DNA of 64,000 nt from Candidatus Dormiibacterota bacterium (GCA_035635555.1 DASQAT010000035.1:297316-361315); one strand, 5' to 3'; counted from the first letter of the stretch, positions 32,901 through 41,569 are shown. The notes: generated from the sequence alone by a model not told the origin. Numbers and translations: made by a program.

Positions 32901-35335
32901 CAAGTGCGGTGGCTACCGCACGGCGGGCGATCGAAAACGCGGCGCACGCGCGGGCACTGCTTGGAGAGCGCTTCGGTGGCCTGACCACCGATTTCGGACC
33001 AATCAATGACATCGCCGACTGGAGCCAGCGCCTACAGCGTATGGAGATCCCGGCAGGAATCAAGACTTGGATTCTCTGCCCTGAGGCGATGGTCAAGTTG
33101 AACGCCCTACGAGCAGCCGTCGAAGGCATCGATGCACACTGGCAAGCGGTCCGGGCTGCCGCCCAAGAATTCAACCAGTTCGGGGTTCTGGATTGGAACA
33201 CGTGGCAGCGGGGGTATAGCGAGGACGCCCAGGGTATCGCGGACCGGGCGAGGCGGGCCGTCACTGACCTCGACGGGCTATGGGTGTGGGCGGGATTCAG
33301 CCGGGCCTGCCGTCGAGTAGACGAGCAGAACCTGGGGACCATCAGTGCTCTCGTTCTCGACGGGCGACTCACGGGGTCGGAGATTAGCTCCGCGTGCGGC
33401 TTCCTGTTTTACAACTCCATCGCGCGCGCGATCTTGCGGGACAACCCCACGTTGGTCGAATTCTCTGGGTTGAGCCACGAGCATCTACGGCAGGCGTTTC
33501 AAGATCTCGACAAAGAGGTGATTAAGTTGAACGGTAAGCAGTGTGCGCACGTCATCGACCAGCGGGCGCAGGCGGCGCCTTGGGGCCTTGGGTCAGGGTC
33601 CCCCAAGAGTTACACCGAGATGGCCTTAATCGCCCATGAGATTCAGAAGAAGAGGGCTCATATGCCTATCCGTCAGCTCGTCAACCGAGCGGGCCGAGCC
33701 CTCCAAGCGTTGAAGCCCTGCTTCATGATGGGCCCGCCTTCTGTGGCGCAGTACCTTGAGCCTGGGAAGCTTCACTTTGACCTAATCATCATGGACGAGG
33801 CCTCCCAAGTTCGTCCGGAGGAGGCGATCGGGGTGCTGGCACGAGGCGGCCAGATGGTGATCGTGGGCGATCCGAAGCAGCTGCCGCCAACTAGTTTCTT
33901 CGATCGCTTCTGGGAGGGGTCCGACGGGGAAGAAGAGCGGGAGGAGACTGCCGCCGGCGGCATGCAGAGCATTCTCAATCTCTGCCTATCCCGCTACCAC
34001 CCGCCACGACAACTGCGCTGGCACTACCGCTCCCAGCATGAGGCGCTGATCCACTTCTCGAACAAGGAATTCTACGACGATCGACTCATCATCTTCCCCT
34101 CAGCCCACGGTCTGCAGGCGGGACTCGGCCTCCGCCACCATTACGTAGCGAAGGGGCTCTATGACAATCGGCGGAACCTGGAAGAAGCTAGGCGTGTGGC
34201 AGATGCTGCCCTTCAGCACTTTGTCGCCTGTCCATACGAGTCCCTGGGGGTCGCCACGCTCAATATCCCGCAGCGTGACCTAATCGATGAGGAGATTGAC
34301 CGACGACTCCGGATAAACCCAGAGGCGGAACGGTACATCGAAAAATGGAAGGGTGCGGGGCTCATGCCCTTCTTCGTGAAGAACCTGGAAAACGTGCAGG
34401 GCGATGAGCGCGACGTGATCTTTATTTCCACGACGTACGGCCGGAACCAGGAGGGCGTGGTTGCGCAGCGATTCGGCCCGATCAATCAGACCGATGGCTG
34501 GCGTCGGTTGAACGTGCTCTTCACGAGAGCGCGGAAGCGGATCGAGTTATTCACCTCGCTACAACCCGGAGACATCCTCGTCGATGCCCACTCGTCCCGT
34601 GGAGTACGCGCCCTACACGATTACTTGTCATACATCCGAGATGGGATCTTCGAGGGACGAAGGCCCGGAGAGAGGGAGCCGGACAGCGACTTCGAGATCG
34701 CGGTCGCTGACATTCTCCGAAATGCCGGCTATGAGGTAGTTCCGCAACTCGGGGTGGCTGGTTTCTTCATCGATATCGCCGTCAGGAACCCGACCCGGCC
34801 GGGCGAGTACATCGCGGCGATCGAGTGCGATGGGGCGACATACCACTCAGCCCGCTCGGTGCGGGACCGGGATCGAATCCGGGAGGAGATTCTCAAGGGC
34901 CGGGGGTGGCAGGACCGGATCTACCGTATTTGGTCCACCGACTGGTTCCGAGACCCGGCCAACCAGATCAAGCGGCTCCTGGCATTTCTCGAAGCGGTTC
35001 GGGGGCAAGTAGACGCGAAGGCAAGCGCTGAACAGCAGAGGCAACCAGGGCAAGTCCCTGTGCAGCCTTCGATGCCGACGGTCGCGGAAGGTCCCGCTGA
35101 AGCAGAAACGTTCGGTGTTCAAGTTGGGGACTGGGTGACCTACTGCAGCCTGGAGGCGCCGGGGGACGTGAAACGGATACAGATCGTTGAAGGGGTGAGC
35201 GATGGCCAGAGGAATATCTTGGGAAGCCATACTCCACTTGCCCAGGCACTCCTCAGAGCACAAATAGGGGACGAGGTGGAGCTTAGAGTCAAGGGCTTGC
35301 CTCCTCGACCCATAAAAGTGCTCGACATTGACTGA
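29993..35335 (+). CDS. DUF4011 / SF1 helicase / Vsr-like nuclease (Hhe-like defence protein)
   Basis: About 1,780 aa. The N-terminus has the DUF4011 opening ALFRLRKRLLDLTARNRLLS. An SF1 helicase follows, with Walker A GPPGTGKSQTISNLI near residue 340, Walker B LIIMDEASQVRPEE near 1,264 and GDPKQLPPTSFF. Helicase motifs continue in LRWHYRSQHEALI and VQGDERDVIFIS. A Vsr/MTES_1575-type nuclease lies near 1,560-1,660: FEIAVADILRNAGYEV, FFIDIAV and ECDGATYHSARSVRDRDR. This order matches DUF4011-helicase-Vsr proteins reported as single-gene anti-phage systems (Hhe). A GTG at 29,987 is an alternative start. The RecB-DEDDy gene follows within 105 bp. Confidence 0.85.
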   Translation: MSEGDDLFAGRLSTADALFRLRKRLLDLTARNRLLSFRWTRGRVVRAVDTGLDDLYTHLREGGALLFQPVPEPRREDYEIVGSGRRKPEAAQFAEKQGINISYELPPKGAGPTRRIQTLLYPEDLERVLRNIDRAARTAIEESGTNMLYLAFGFLQWYESDNSQEPRHAPLITMPVMLKRIRHNQAFYYEVMHNGEDIADNLTLREKLRQDFSLNLPSLDEEALPTAYFAQVAQLARAKAVPPWRVSPQVSLGLLSFGNLLMYLDLDPTRWPTGKAIDQSILVKSLFEGTAGEAGLVGEASEYQVEEDPRATRLPLVFDADSSQHSALVDAMDGKNLVVEGPPGTGKSQTISNLIATALTEGKTVLFVSEKLAALEVVRDRLDRAGLGMFCLELHSHKTQKRKLLDDIAGRLFARGTFPKPQELEAKRKELETRRLRLKQYADLMNSVMHNELELTVHCVLWAAERHRRALGAKVTLLSAEEYPPARGCTYAEHERLKEAAKELAEHSGAIGGRPKDHSWFGYYPFKLVLGDEPAVARVVRQLAEAADELGAEYAGAHERLGHDLSPTRRAFESLRSQVTALPSPSGTEAFDLLPGICAEGAIEVVRGLERQVRFVLERLARLQRMLISTDHLGQADIDIARGAAGEAAKLNQADTPHQDLRRCGQVLRSLAAEVHQACEFFAHVAEWHGVEVAPTKQGLAALWASLQAARAAPLDLLKHRRPQLGEPAATTVMEQAAARAATLREQRKTVQTLFDFSLMPPRDELVAALRANRTSAGFLRSFRPEWRRAARTYRSIRLDRPWVLRAARCEIELHTLITYLDERAAFDSDAELRRLLGELFLGIDTDFGLVKRLTDWYACARKTFEKVSGPVDLTLLLGLPADTIRDLTARASEGERYWKVVEDLHECVQAEFRHTRMPPVLISEGAPLTDLNAALQATAVTLAQIAETLDGYLAAPASPRELVGLLEEASAVATARRAIENAAHARALLGERFGGLTTDFGPINDIADWSQRLQRMEIPAGIKTWILCPEAMVKLNALRAAVEGIDAHWQAVRAAAQEFNQFGVLDWNTWQRGYSEDAQGIADRARRAVTDLDGLWVWAGFSRACRRVDEQNLGTISALVLDGRLTGSEISSACGFLFYNSIARAILRDNPTLVEFSGLSHEHLRQAFQDLDKEVIKLNGKQCAHVIDQRAQAAPWGLGSGSPKSYTEMALIAHEIQKKRAHMPIRQLVNRAGRALQALKPCFMMGPPSVAQYLEPGKLHFDLIIMDEASQVRPEEAIGVLARGGQMVIVGDPKQLPPTSFFDRFWEGSDGEEEREETAAGGMQSILNLCLSRYHPPRQLRWHYRSQHEALIHFSNKEFYDDRLIIFPSAHGLQAGLGLRHHYVAKGLYDNRRNLEEARRVADAALQHFVACPYESLGVATLNIPQRDLIDEEIDRRLRINPEAERYIEKWKGAGLMPFFVKNLENVQGDERDVIFISTTYGRNQEGVVAQRFGPINQTDGWRRLNVLFTRARKRIELFTSLQPGDILVDAHSSRGVRALHDYLSYIRDGIFEGRRPGEREPDSDFEIAVADILRNAGYEVVPQLGVAGFFIDIAVRNPTRPGEYIAAIECDGATYHSARSVRDRDRIREEILKGRGWQDRIYRIWSTDWFRDPANQIKRLLAFLEAVRGQVDAKASAEQQRQPGQVPVQPSMPTVAEGPAEAETFGVQVGDWVTYCSLEAPGDVKRIQIVEGVSDGQRNILGSHTPLAQALLRAQIGDEVELRVKGLPPRPIKVLDID

Positions 35336-35437
35336 GGTTAAGGTTCATCAACGATTGCGGGGACGAGGTTTTGAAAGGTTAGAACTTGTGACGCGCAGAA
35401 TCCAGGACCGGGTTTGATCGGCGACTTCAGAGCGACC

Positions 35438-37279
35438 ATGTCGATGGAAAAAGTGTTCAACCGAGATGACGGGACTCGGAACATGCCCGGGATCGACTCG
35501 TCATGGCGAGCTTGGGTGAGCGCATCTCGAACGAGAAACTTCTGTAATGACGACCCCCTCCTCGACTGGCTGGAGGAGTACGGTGAAGCGAAGGGCTTCG
35601 CTAAGGACTCATCGGCCGAGTCTTATGACCCCCGCACCGATTTCCTGCAGTTCGTCCTGAAGAAGGGCAATGATTTCGAGGCCGTAGTGCTCGAGTATCT
35701 CGCGGGCAAGGTCCAACTCCGGCGGATCGCCGCGGAACCCAAAGAGGTCAGGGACCCCGCTGTGGCGGCTCGGACATGGGAAGCGATGCTGGCTGGGACC
35801 GAAGCCATCGCACAGGCTGTACTCTGGAACCCCGAGACGCAGACCTACGGGGCTGCCGACCTGCTCCTGCGGAGCGATATACTCGCCCGGCTGTTTCCTG
35901 GATCGATCTCGCGCGACCAGGCCGCCTTCATGGCGCCAGACATCGCAGGCGCGCGGTGGCACTACCGTGTAGTGGACATCAAGTTCATGACCCTCCATAT
36001 GCTCAAGGACGGACATGCGGCGAGCCAACATCGCGAGTACATGGCGCAGGTCTGGGTCTACAACGAAGCACTTGGCCGCGTCCAAGGCGTGGTCCCTCCA
36101 TGCGGCTACCTGCTTGGCCGCGGGTGGGAACAGCTCAAGGAGCGCGGCAGATCCGCCATGGAGCGATTGGAGCGTGTGGACCGAGACTTCGTCTTCGGGA
36201 GGAAGGACATCAGCCTCCGGGAGCTCGCGCTCGGCGCTTGTGACTGGGTCCGGAGGATGCGTGCGGACGGTGGGAAGTGGACAGTGCTCCCCGATCCGAG
36301 CATGGACGAACTTCGACCGAACATGCGGTACGCGGAAGACGCGCCCTGGCACCTCGCGAAGCAGCAGATCGCGGCCCAACTCGAGGACCTCACGCTCCTC
36401 CCGCGAGTGACGCCCCAGCTCCGCAGATTGGCAATCTCTGCGGGCCTCCACCGCTGGACTGACCCAGCCTGCACCGCGGAGCGTCTGGGAATCAGCGGCG
36501 AGACGATTGTCCCGCTGGTCAACGCGATCATCCAGGCCAACCACTCCCCCGCGGGAGGCTCCGTGCTCTTCCCGGAACAAGTCACCGTCAACCACGAGCT
36601 GTGGCGCCTCCCGAAGCCGGCCGAGTTCTATGTGGATTTCGAGACCGTATCGGACTTGGACGACGACTTCAGCAGGCTCCCGCAGAAGGGAGGCCAGCCC
36701 CTGATCTTCATGGTCGGGTGCGGCTACCTCGCCGACCCCACCGATCTGCAGACGTGGGCCTTCAAGGTGTTCACCGCGAACCGGCTGAGCACGGATGAGG
36801 AACAACGGGTCATCACGGACTGGCTCGCGCACATGCGTACAGTCTGTGCGGCAGGAAGAACGACCCTGGAAGAGTCGCGGCTATTCCACTGGTCCCCGGC
36901 TGAGGTTTCGAACCTTACGACCGCCTACAACTCCGCGGCTCCTCGCCACGGCTTCCCGCCCTGGGATCGCCTCCCCTGGATGGACCTGCTCAATAACGTG
37001 GTTAAGAAGCAGCCCGTAACCGTCCGCGGCGCGTTCGGATTCGGGCTCAAGGCTGTGGCCAAGGCCATGTACCAAGCGCGTCTCATCGCGACGAACTGGG
37101 GCGACGGACCCACGGACGGGCTCGGGGCTATGATCGGCGCGTGGTGGTGTAATGGGGAGGCTGCCAGGCGCTCGGGGTCGATGCGCGACCTGGATTTGAT
37201 GAAGTCCATTGAGGCCTACAACGAGGTGGACTGCCGCGTGATGGCTGAGGTGCTGCACTTCTTAAGGACCCGGACGTGA
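35438..37279 (+). CDS. TM0106-like RecB nuclease fused to a DEDDy exonuclease
   Basis: About 613 aa. The N-terminal half looks like a Cas4/RecB (PD-(D/E)XK) nuclease: NDFEAVVLEYL helix, YGAADLLLRSD with the metal Asp, YRVVDIKFM as the D-x-K strand, and QVWVYNEALG. The C-terminal half is an RNase H-like DEDDy exonuclease: EFYVDFETVSDL gives D-x-E, and AYNEVDCRVMAEVLHFL gives the Tyr/Asp pair. TM0106-family proteins are often fused to an SF1 helicase; here the helicase is the neighbouring gene, so the two probably work as a split helicase-nuclease. An in-frame TTG at 35,414 is an alternative start. Confidence 0.75.
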   Translation: MSMEKVFNRDDGTRNMPGIDSSWRAWVSASRTRNFCNDDPLLDWLEEYGEAKGFAKDSSAESYDPRTDFLQFVLKKGNDFEAVVLEYLAGKVQLRRIAAEPKEVRDPAVAARTWEAMLAGTEAIAQAVLWNPETQTYGAADLLLRSDILARLFPGSISRDQAAFMAPDIAGARWHYRVVDIKFMTLHMLKDGHAASQHREYMAQVWVYNEALGRVQGVVPPCGYLLGRGWEQLKERGRSAMERLERVDRDFVFGRKDISLRELALGACDWVRRMRADGGKWTVLPDPSMDELRPNMRYAEDAPWHLAKQQIAAQLEDLTLLPRVTPQLRRLAISAGLHRWTDPACTAERLGISGETIVPLVNAIIQANHSPAGGSVLFPEQVTVNHELWRLPKPAEFYVDFETVSDLDDDFSRLPQKGGQPLIFMVGCGYLADPTDLQTWAFKVFTANRLSTDEEQRVITDWLAHMRTVCAAGRTTLEESRLFHWSPAEVSNLTTAYNSAAPRHGFPPWDRLPWMDLLNNVVKKQPVTVRGAFGFGLKAVAKAMYQARLIATNWGDGPTDGLGAMIGAWWCNGEAARRSGSMRDLDLMKSIEAYNEVDCRVMAEVLHFLRTRT

Positions 37280-37445
37280 AAAGCCCTCTCTTCGGCTCGG
37301 GCCCAACCTCAATGGATCAAGGTAGGACTCGACCAGACTGTCGCTTGGGCAGCATTACTCCACCGATTACGCTCCCATCTGCGGGACGAATATCATGAGG
37401 GGCGCAGGTGCAGGATACACATACTTCACGGAGGAGATTGGACAC

Positions 37446-37901
37446 ATGAGTCGAACAACGTCGATAGGAGCGCCCTTCTTGGTGGCTATGTCTCTGCTCG
37501 CTTGGACAAGAGCGAGCTACGCTGCCGATCTACTGCCCGATCACGTCTACCCACCTTTTCTCATCACGCAACCTCCAGCCCACATTGAATCAGGTGGATC
37601 GGCGCAAATAGTGTACGGTCTGGCGGTATTGGCGTTCGGAGCAGCAATAATCGCCCTTGAAGTCTACGTGATGATCAAGCAACATCGCTATTGGGATACA
37701 TGGTCCACAAAGATGATCGGCCTTACCCTTGTCATAACCGCCGGCCTATTTTTGATACCAGCAGGGTATAGCCAAGAGCAGATCGCGCCCCTGGTGGGAT
37801 TGTTGGGCACGATAGCGGGCTATCTCCTGGGTTGGGAAGGCAACCGCGAAGTCCAGCCAAGGCCCCCCCATGCGGGCAGTCGTGATTCACTCGCGCGGTA
37901 G
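37446..37901 (+). CDS. Membrane protein with signal peptide
   Basis: 151 aa from ATG 37,446, which has GGAGGAGA eleven bases upstream. Signal-like segment FLVAMSLLAWTRASYA, then a short exported part and three hydrophobic segments: IVYGLAVLAFGAAIIALEVY, MIGLTLVITAGLFLIPAG and a terminal LVGLLGTIAGYLLGWEG. The last has the same G-x-x-x-GYxxG shape as the end of the proteins at 26,701 and 37,870. Function unknown. Its 3' end overlaps the next gene by 32 bases in another frame. Confidence 0.6.
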   Translation: MSRTTSIGAPFLVAMSLLAWTRASYAADLLPDHVYPPFLITQPPAHIESGGSAQIVYGLAVLAFGAAIIALEVYVMIKQHRYWDTWSTKMIGLTLVITAGLFLIPAGYSQEQIAPLVGLLGTIAGYLLGWEGNREVQPRPPHAGSRDSLAR

Positions 37902-39822
37902 TGGACTTTCTGCCGATCCTGGCAAAGATTCTCGGCTCTTAAGGCCCGGGGTCCGTCTATTGTTCTTTCTGCTCACTATTCCCTCCCACGCATTTCCAGC
38001 CCCCGTTGGACTCCTTGAAAGCCATGTCGTCCAGGTCTGGACTGATGAGCTCGCCGATCAGTCCAGCATGTGTCGAGAGGCGGCCGCCATCGGCCTTCGC
38101 GATGCGGAGGCTCTCGCTAGCGGAGCAGCGCCTCTCCTCGAGCGCGCCCTTGGCGATAGTGACTGGAGACTTCGGCTTGTCGCCGCCGAAGCGCTCGCTA
38201 ATCTAACCTCATCGGATCGGCCGATCGATGTGACGATAGAGCTGCTATCTCATCCCGATGATGCCGCACGGGTTCGAGCGGTAGAGCTATTGTCTAGACT
38301 CCCTACCCGAGATCAACGCTCGATAGAACCTTTGCTGAACGCCTTAGGCGACGACACACCCATGGTCCGAGAAAGCGCAGCAACTGCTCTTGGCAATGTC
38401 GAGCGCGGCTCGGATAGGATTCTTGCAGCGCTGCGGAGTAGATTGTCGGACGAGAACGATGGCGTGGTGGTCGCTGCCGGTGCAGCCTACTATCATTTGG
38501 TTCATTCGACACTTGCCGAGGGCAGCGAACAGATCGCCCTGTCGGCAATTACTGATGTCCTCCGGTATACATACTACGAGCAATATCGCAGGCAGGCAGT
38601 CCGTGAGCTTGGCAGGATCGGGTTTGCTGCTCAGCGCGCCCTCCCGTACATCCAGAGATTTTGGCATCATTCGAACAGTCAGGAAGCGCAAGAGGCATAC
38701 GACGCCGTTCGTTCAATATGTCCGACCGCTGTATGTCTTCAATCCAGTGTTCACTCCCTGCTGTTAGATCCTCACGCGAGTGACGCCGCGCGCCTGAACA
38801 TGTTTCAGACGATGGTTTCCTTTCGTGGTCAGTTGCCATCGAAGACGGTTACCGAGTTGAATCATCTCATGCATGATAAGGATGGTGTTCTTCGGACTCG
38901 CGCCATGGGTGCGCTCTATCGGAATAACCCGCAGAACAAGACCGTCCTAGGGATGTTGATTAATGAACTGAAGAGCGTTGATCCCATCACTCGATGGTCC
39001 GCTGGTTCCGTTCTAGCAGAGATTGGAACAGAGGCAGCAATAGCGATCCCAACCCTTCGCATGGTTCTCATTGCACATCCAGAACCATCGATCGCACGAG
39101 CGCTATGGAAGGTCAGCGGTGAGGTATCAACTGCTGTCGAAGCCCTTACTGGCATTCTGAAGGACCCGCGGTTGACGTTGCCCGCTCTGGATGATGCAGC
39201 TAAGTGTTTGGGGGAGATGGGGCCGGCGGCTCGGCCGGCTACAGGGAGCTTAGTAAACGCAATGGAAGAGTGGAGTGGTATGGCGGATCTTGCTATTGCG
39301 GAGGCCCTTTGGCGGATTGAGGGAAGCCGGGAGAGAGTTCTGCCGATTGTAACTGCGAAACTTCAATCCCCAATCATTGCGGATCAGAAGCGAGCTGCCG
39401 ATTTAGCGGGTGAAATTGGAGCAGAAGCGACTACGGTCCTCCCGACTCTACTTGATGTGGGGTGTTGCTCTGTAGAGCCTGTCCGGAGTGCGGTGTTTGA
39501 GGCGATTGAAAAGATTGACCCCAACGCGAACTATTTCATCGACCTACCCTCAAAGCGCCCGGAAATGGAAAGAGTGAGTTCAATGGCTCGACGAGGGGGT
39601 GTGGCGATGGCGGTTGTGTTCAGTGTCGTCGTTCTTGGAGCACAAATCGTCGTCGTAGGCCGCAAGAATGGCGAATGGAGTCGAAACGCAGTCAAATCCA
39701 TCGTCGTGTCGATGTGCATCTGCTCTTGCATCATCCTCTTGAGTGCGGGAGAGCCACGAGTGTTAAGGTGTCTTAGTGGGGTGTTCGGGGTCATCCTAGG
39801 ATACGTCTTTTCGGATCGCTGA
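37870..39822 (+). CDS. HEAT-repeat protein with C-terminal membrane anchor
   Basis: 650 aa. A signal-like segment (LLFFLLTIPSHAFPAP) precedes about 500 residues of HEAT repeats, e.g. DSDWRLRLVAAEALANL, DDAARVRAVELLSRL and DDTPMVRESAATALGNV. Toward the C-terminus two transmembrane helices (GVAMAVVFSVVVLGAQIVVV and SIVVSMCICSCIILLSA) and a last VFGVILGYVFSD follow. HEAT solenoids bind partners; topology puts the repeats outside the cytosol. It may combine with the small upstream membrane protein, which overlaps it. Lower GC than core genes, in line with transfer. Confidence 0.7.
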   Translation: MRAVVIHSRGSGLSADPGKDSRLLRPGVRLLFFLLTIPSHAFPAPVGLLESHVVQVWTDELADQSSMCREAAAIGLRDAEALASGAAPLLERALGDSDWRLRLVAAEALANLTSSDRPIDVTIELLSHPDDAARVRAVELLSRLPTRDQRSIEPLLNALGDDTPMVRESAATALGNVERGSDRILAALRSRLSDENDGVVVAAGAAYYHLVHSTLAEGSEQIALSAITDVLRYTYYEQYRRQAVRELGRIGFAAQRALPYIQRFWHHSNSQEAQEAYDAVRSICPTAVCLQSSVHSLLLDPHASDAARLNMFQTMVSFRGQLPSKTVTELNHLMHDKDGVLRTRAMGALYRNNPQNKTVLGMLINELKSVDPITRWSAGSVLAEIGTEAAIAIPTLRMVLIAHPEPSIARALWKVSGEVSTAVEALTGILKDPRLTLPALDDAAKCLGEMGPAARPATGSLVNAMEEWSGMADLAIAEALWRIEGSRERVLPIVTAKLQSPIIADQKRAADLAGEIGAEATTVLPTLLDVGCCSVEPVRSAVFEAIEKIDPNANYFIDLPSKRPEMERVSSMARRGGVAMAVVFSVVVLGAQIVVVGRKNGEWSRNAVKSIVVSMCICSCIILLSAGEPRVLRCLSGVFGVILGYVFSDR

Positions 39823-39967
39823 CCGCTCGTGCGGCCGAAACGTTCAGATTACCCGGAGCGGTAGTCAGAAAAGCGGAAACAAACGGCATGCGGGCCAGCG
39901 TTCGCGGTGTACAAAGGCCATAATTGTCTAACACCGGGCGCTTCCCGCAGATTGGAGTCCTTGTCTC

Positions 39968-40062
39968 TACTGAAAAGTCCATCCGGGTCGAAAGTGATAC
40001 AAGGGCGAACACGCTCGTCGGCGCACCCCATCGCCGGGCGAGCTGAGACCGGAACCGGGTCC
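39968..40062. repeat. TACTGAAAAGTCCATCCG repeat, copy 1
   Basis: About 95 bp related to 51,154-51,245; the first ~33 bp also occur at 52,718-52,750. The core is TACTGAAAAGTCCATCCG followed by G-TCGAAAGT. It occurs where genes break off at the two other places. Confidence 0.65.
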
Positions 40063-40069
40063 CGACGGC

Positions 40070-40150
40070 TCTCTGGCTGTTAACCCGCCGGTCCCCGAGT
40101 TCGAGGAGAGTTACGCTTGGGGAGCCAGAACTCATACTTCTCGGAAGTGC
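40070..40150 (+). repeat. tRNA-like relic, copy 1
   Basis: The order GGCTGTTAAC, CCGAGTTCGAGGAG, CTTGGGGAGCCA, GAACTCATACTTCTCGGA echoes an Asn-tRNA anticodon loop, T loop, acceptor-CCA end and tail. Stems do not pair properly and the T-loop-to-CCA distance is five bases too long for a tRNA. Closest relative: 45,395-45,480. Confidence 0.55.
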
Positions 40151-40240
40151 GGGCCGCGAGTCCCCCAGCGCGGACCACGCCGACCACCGTTCCCGGCCCG
40201 AAGCACCCCGGACAGAACCATCCAGTCAATCTCCTCCATG

Positions 40241-40350
40241 GTTTCCTTGACCGCAATTCAGGTTTTCCCCGGATACCCTCTCGGGCAAGCCCGGAGGAGA
40301 TTAACCCTAACCGGGAGGGTGAGCCCTTTCACCTCAGAAGAGGTCTCGCC
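40241..40350 (+). promoter_or_regulatory. GC-rich structured leader of the post-COAP-1 gene
   Basis: Contains possible stems (TCGGGC-AA-GCCCGGA; ACCGGGAGGGT) and AACCCTAACC before an extended Shine-Dalgarno. It may be a structured 5' leader, but I cannot match it to a known riboswitch. Confidence 0.25.
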
Positions 40351-40352
40351 GG

Positions 40353-40367
40353 AAGGAGGTGATCCAG
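40353..40367 (+). promoter_or_regulatory. Extended Shine-Dalgarno matching the 16S rRNA 3' end
   Basis: AAGGAGGTGATCCAG is the exact complement of the 3' end of bacterial 16S rRNA, far longer than a normal site. It stands about 70 bases before the chosen ATG of the secreted protein, in front of GTG 40,368 and TTG 40,374, so a short leader peptide or standby ribosome site may exist. AAAGGAG at 40,420 serves the main start. Confidence 0.6.
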
Positions 40368-40436
40368 TGACAGTTGAAGAACGCGAGACTCATCCGTTGG
40401 CGTGGGCGCCGGCTTCTCAGAAAGGAGAAGTCGACC

Positions 40437-41483
40437 ATGAAGTCCAAGACGAAGCATTTCTGGTTCGGCTGCACGACGTTCGTCGTGGCTATTGCGCTGA
40501 GCGGCTGGGCATCTCCCCTCCAGGCTCAGGTCACTTACAGTGGCAGGGCCTTCGCGGCCTACGTCAATCTTCCCACCCTGGGCCTCGGCCCTCAGTATTT
40601 CTCCGACACGGGTGAACTGCCCTCCCAAGGCGGGTCCCGGTCAGCTCAACTCGTCGACGCTCAGGTTCCAGGTATTCTCAGCGCGGCGCTCCTGGTGGCC
40701 AGGACCAGCGGGGCCAACGGCGTGGCGCGGAGCTCGGCGTCTCTTGTGGAAGCCCAGTTGTTTCCCGGGAACGTCGCGCAGGTCACCGCGAGGTTCGTGG
40801 GAGCCGAATCGGAGGCGACCTGCGATGGGGTGCGGGGCTCAACGGAGGTGGCTCAGGTCACCTTCGGGGGCCTCGCCCTCAGCGTCGATCCCTTTACTCC
40901 GAATCAGGTGTTCACTCTTCCCGATCCGATAGGAGGGCCCCCGCTGGCCACGCTGACCATCAATGAGCAGCGGAGGGAACTGGGTGCTGGGTCCAGGGCC
41001 ATCACAGTCAACGCGGTGCACCTGACCCTCAAATCCGGGGACGAGGTCGTGCTTGCCGGCACCCACAGCGACATTAACGGCTGTCCGGGCTGCCCCCCAG
41101 CTCCAGAGTGCGAGGATTTCGTCACGGGCGGCGGTTGGATCATGACCGGCGGGGACCGAGCCAACTTCGGCTTCAACGCCGGGTTCAAGCCAAACGCATC
41201 CTCCCCGGACGTTTCCTTCAATTACATCGACCACCGCACCGGGATGCATATGAAGGCGACCACCATCACGGTCTATGCAGAAGGAAGGACCAAGACGAGT
41301 CGCCACTTCGAGGGGGCCGCCGAGATCAATGGCGTGCCGGGATACACCTATCAGATTGACGTGGAGGACAACGGAGAGCCGGGACGGTCGACGGACAGTC
41401 TGACTATCGGCCTCAGCAACGGCTATCGGGCTGCTGGCCACCTGGCTGGAGGGAATATCCAGCTCCACAAACCCTGCCCGTAG
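40437..41483 (+). CDS. Secreted choice-of-anchor P / post-COAP-1 domain protein
   Basis: 348 aa from ATG 40,437, with AAAGGAGAAG upstream and a good signal peptide (FVVAIALSGWASPLQAQ). The first ~200 residues match a choice-of-anchor P-like pattern (SGRAFAAYVNLPTLGLG, DTGELPSQGG). The second part is a post-COAP-1-like domain: CEDFVTGGGWIMTGGDRANF, HRTGMHMKATTITVY, INGVPGYTYQIDVEDNGEPG, GGNIQLHKPC. Such proteins are exported or cell-surface and of unknown role. A strong terminator follows. An in-frame TTG at 40,374 would add 21 residues. Confidence 0.75.
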   Translation: MKSKTKHFWFGCTTFVVAIALSGWASPLQAQVTYSGRAFAAYVNLPTLGLGPQYFSDTGELPSQGGSRSAQLVDAQVPGILSAALLVARTSGANGVARSSASLVEAQLFPGNVAQVTARFVGAESEATCDGVRGSTEVAQVTFGGLALSVDPFTPNQVFTLPDPIGGPPLATLTINEQRRELGAGSRAITVNAVHLTLKSGDEVVLAGTHSDINGCPGCPPAPECEDFVTGGGWIMTGGDRANFGFNAGFKPNASSPDVSFNYIDHRTGMHMKATTITVYAEGRTKTSRHFEGAAEINGVPGYTYQIDVEDNGEPGRSTDSLTIGLSNGYRAAGHLAGGNIQLHKPCP

Positions 41484-41514
41484 TCTCCGCGAAAAGCCTG
41501 TCACAAGTTCCCTG

Positions 41515-41545
41515 GCGGCCCCGGTCCTCCGGGGCCGCTCTTTTT
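41515..41545 (+). terminator. Rho-independent terminator
   Basis: Perfect 10-bp stem GCGGCCCCGG / CCGGGGCCGC with loop TCCT, followed by TCTTTTT. It ends the post-COAP-1 transcript 32 bases after the stop. Confidence 0.9.
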
Positions 41546-41569
41546 CCGGAGGCCAACGGGACACCGTGT

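Larger units (their letters stand above)
39823..40240. other. Gene-free stretch holding two repeat relics
   Basis: No coding frame is convincing. It holds the TACTGAAAAGTCC repeat (39,968-40,062) and a tRNA-like relic (40,070-40,150). Confidence 0.5.

Noticed and set aside
39791..40135. Minus-strand frame with RMDFSVETRT
   Set aside because: Formed from the TACTGAAAAGTCC repeat and tRNA-like relic; similar frames appear wherever the repeat occurs.
40241..40350. Cyclic-di-GMP or cobalamin riboswitch
   Set aside because: Some stems are present, but the conserved core bases of those classes cannot be matched.
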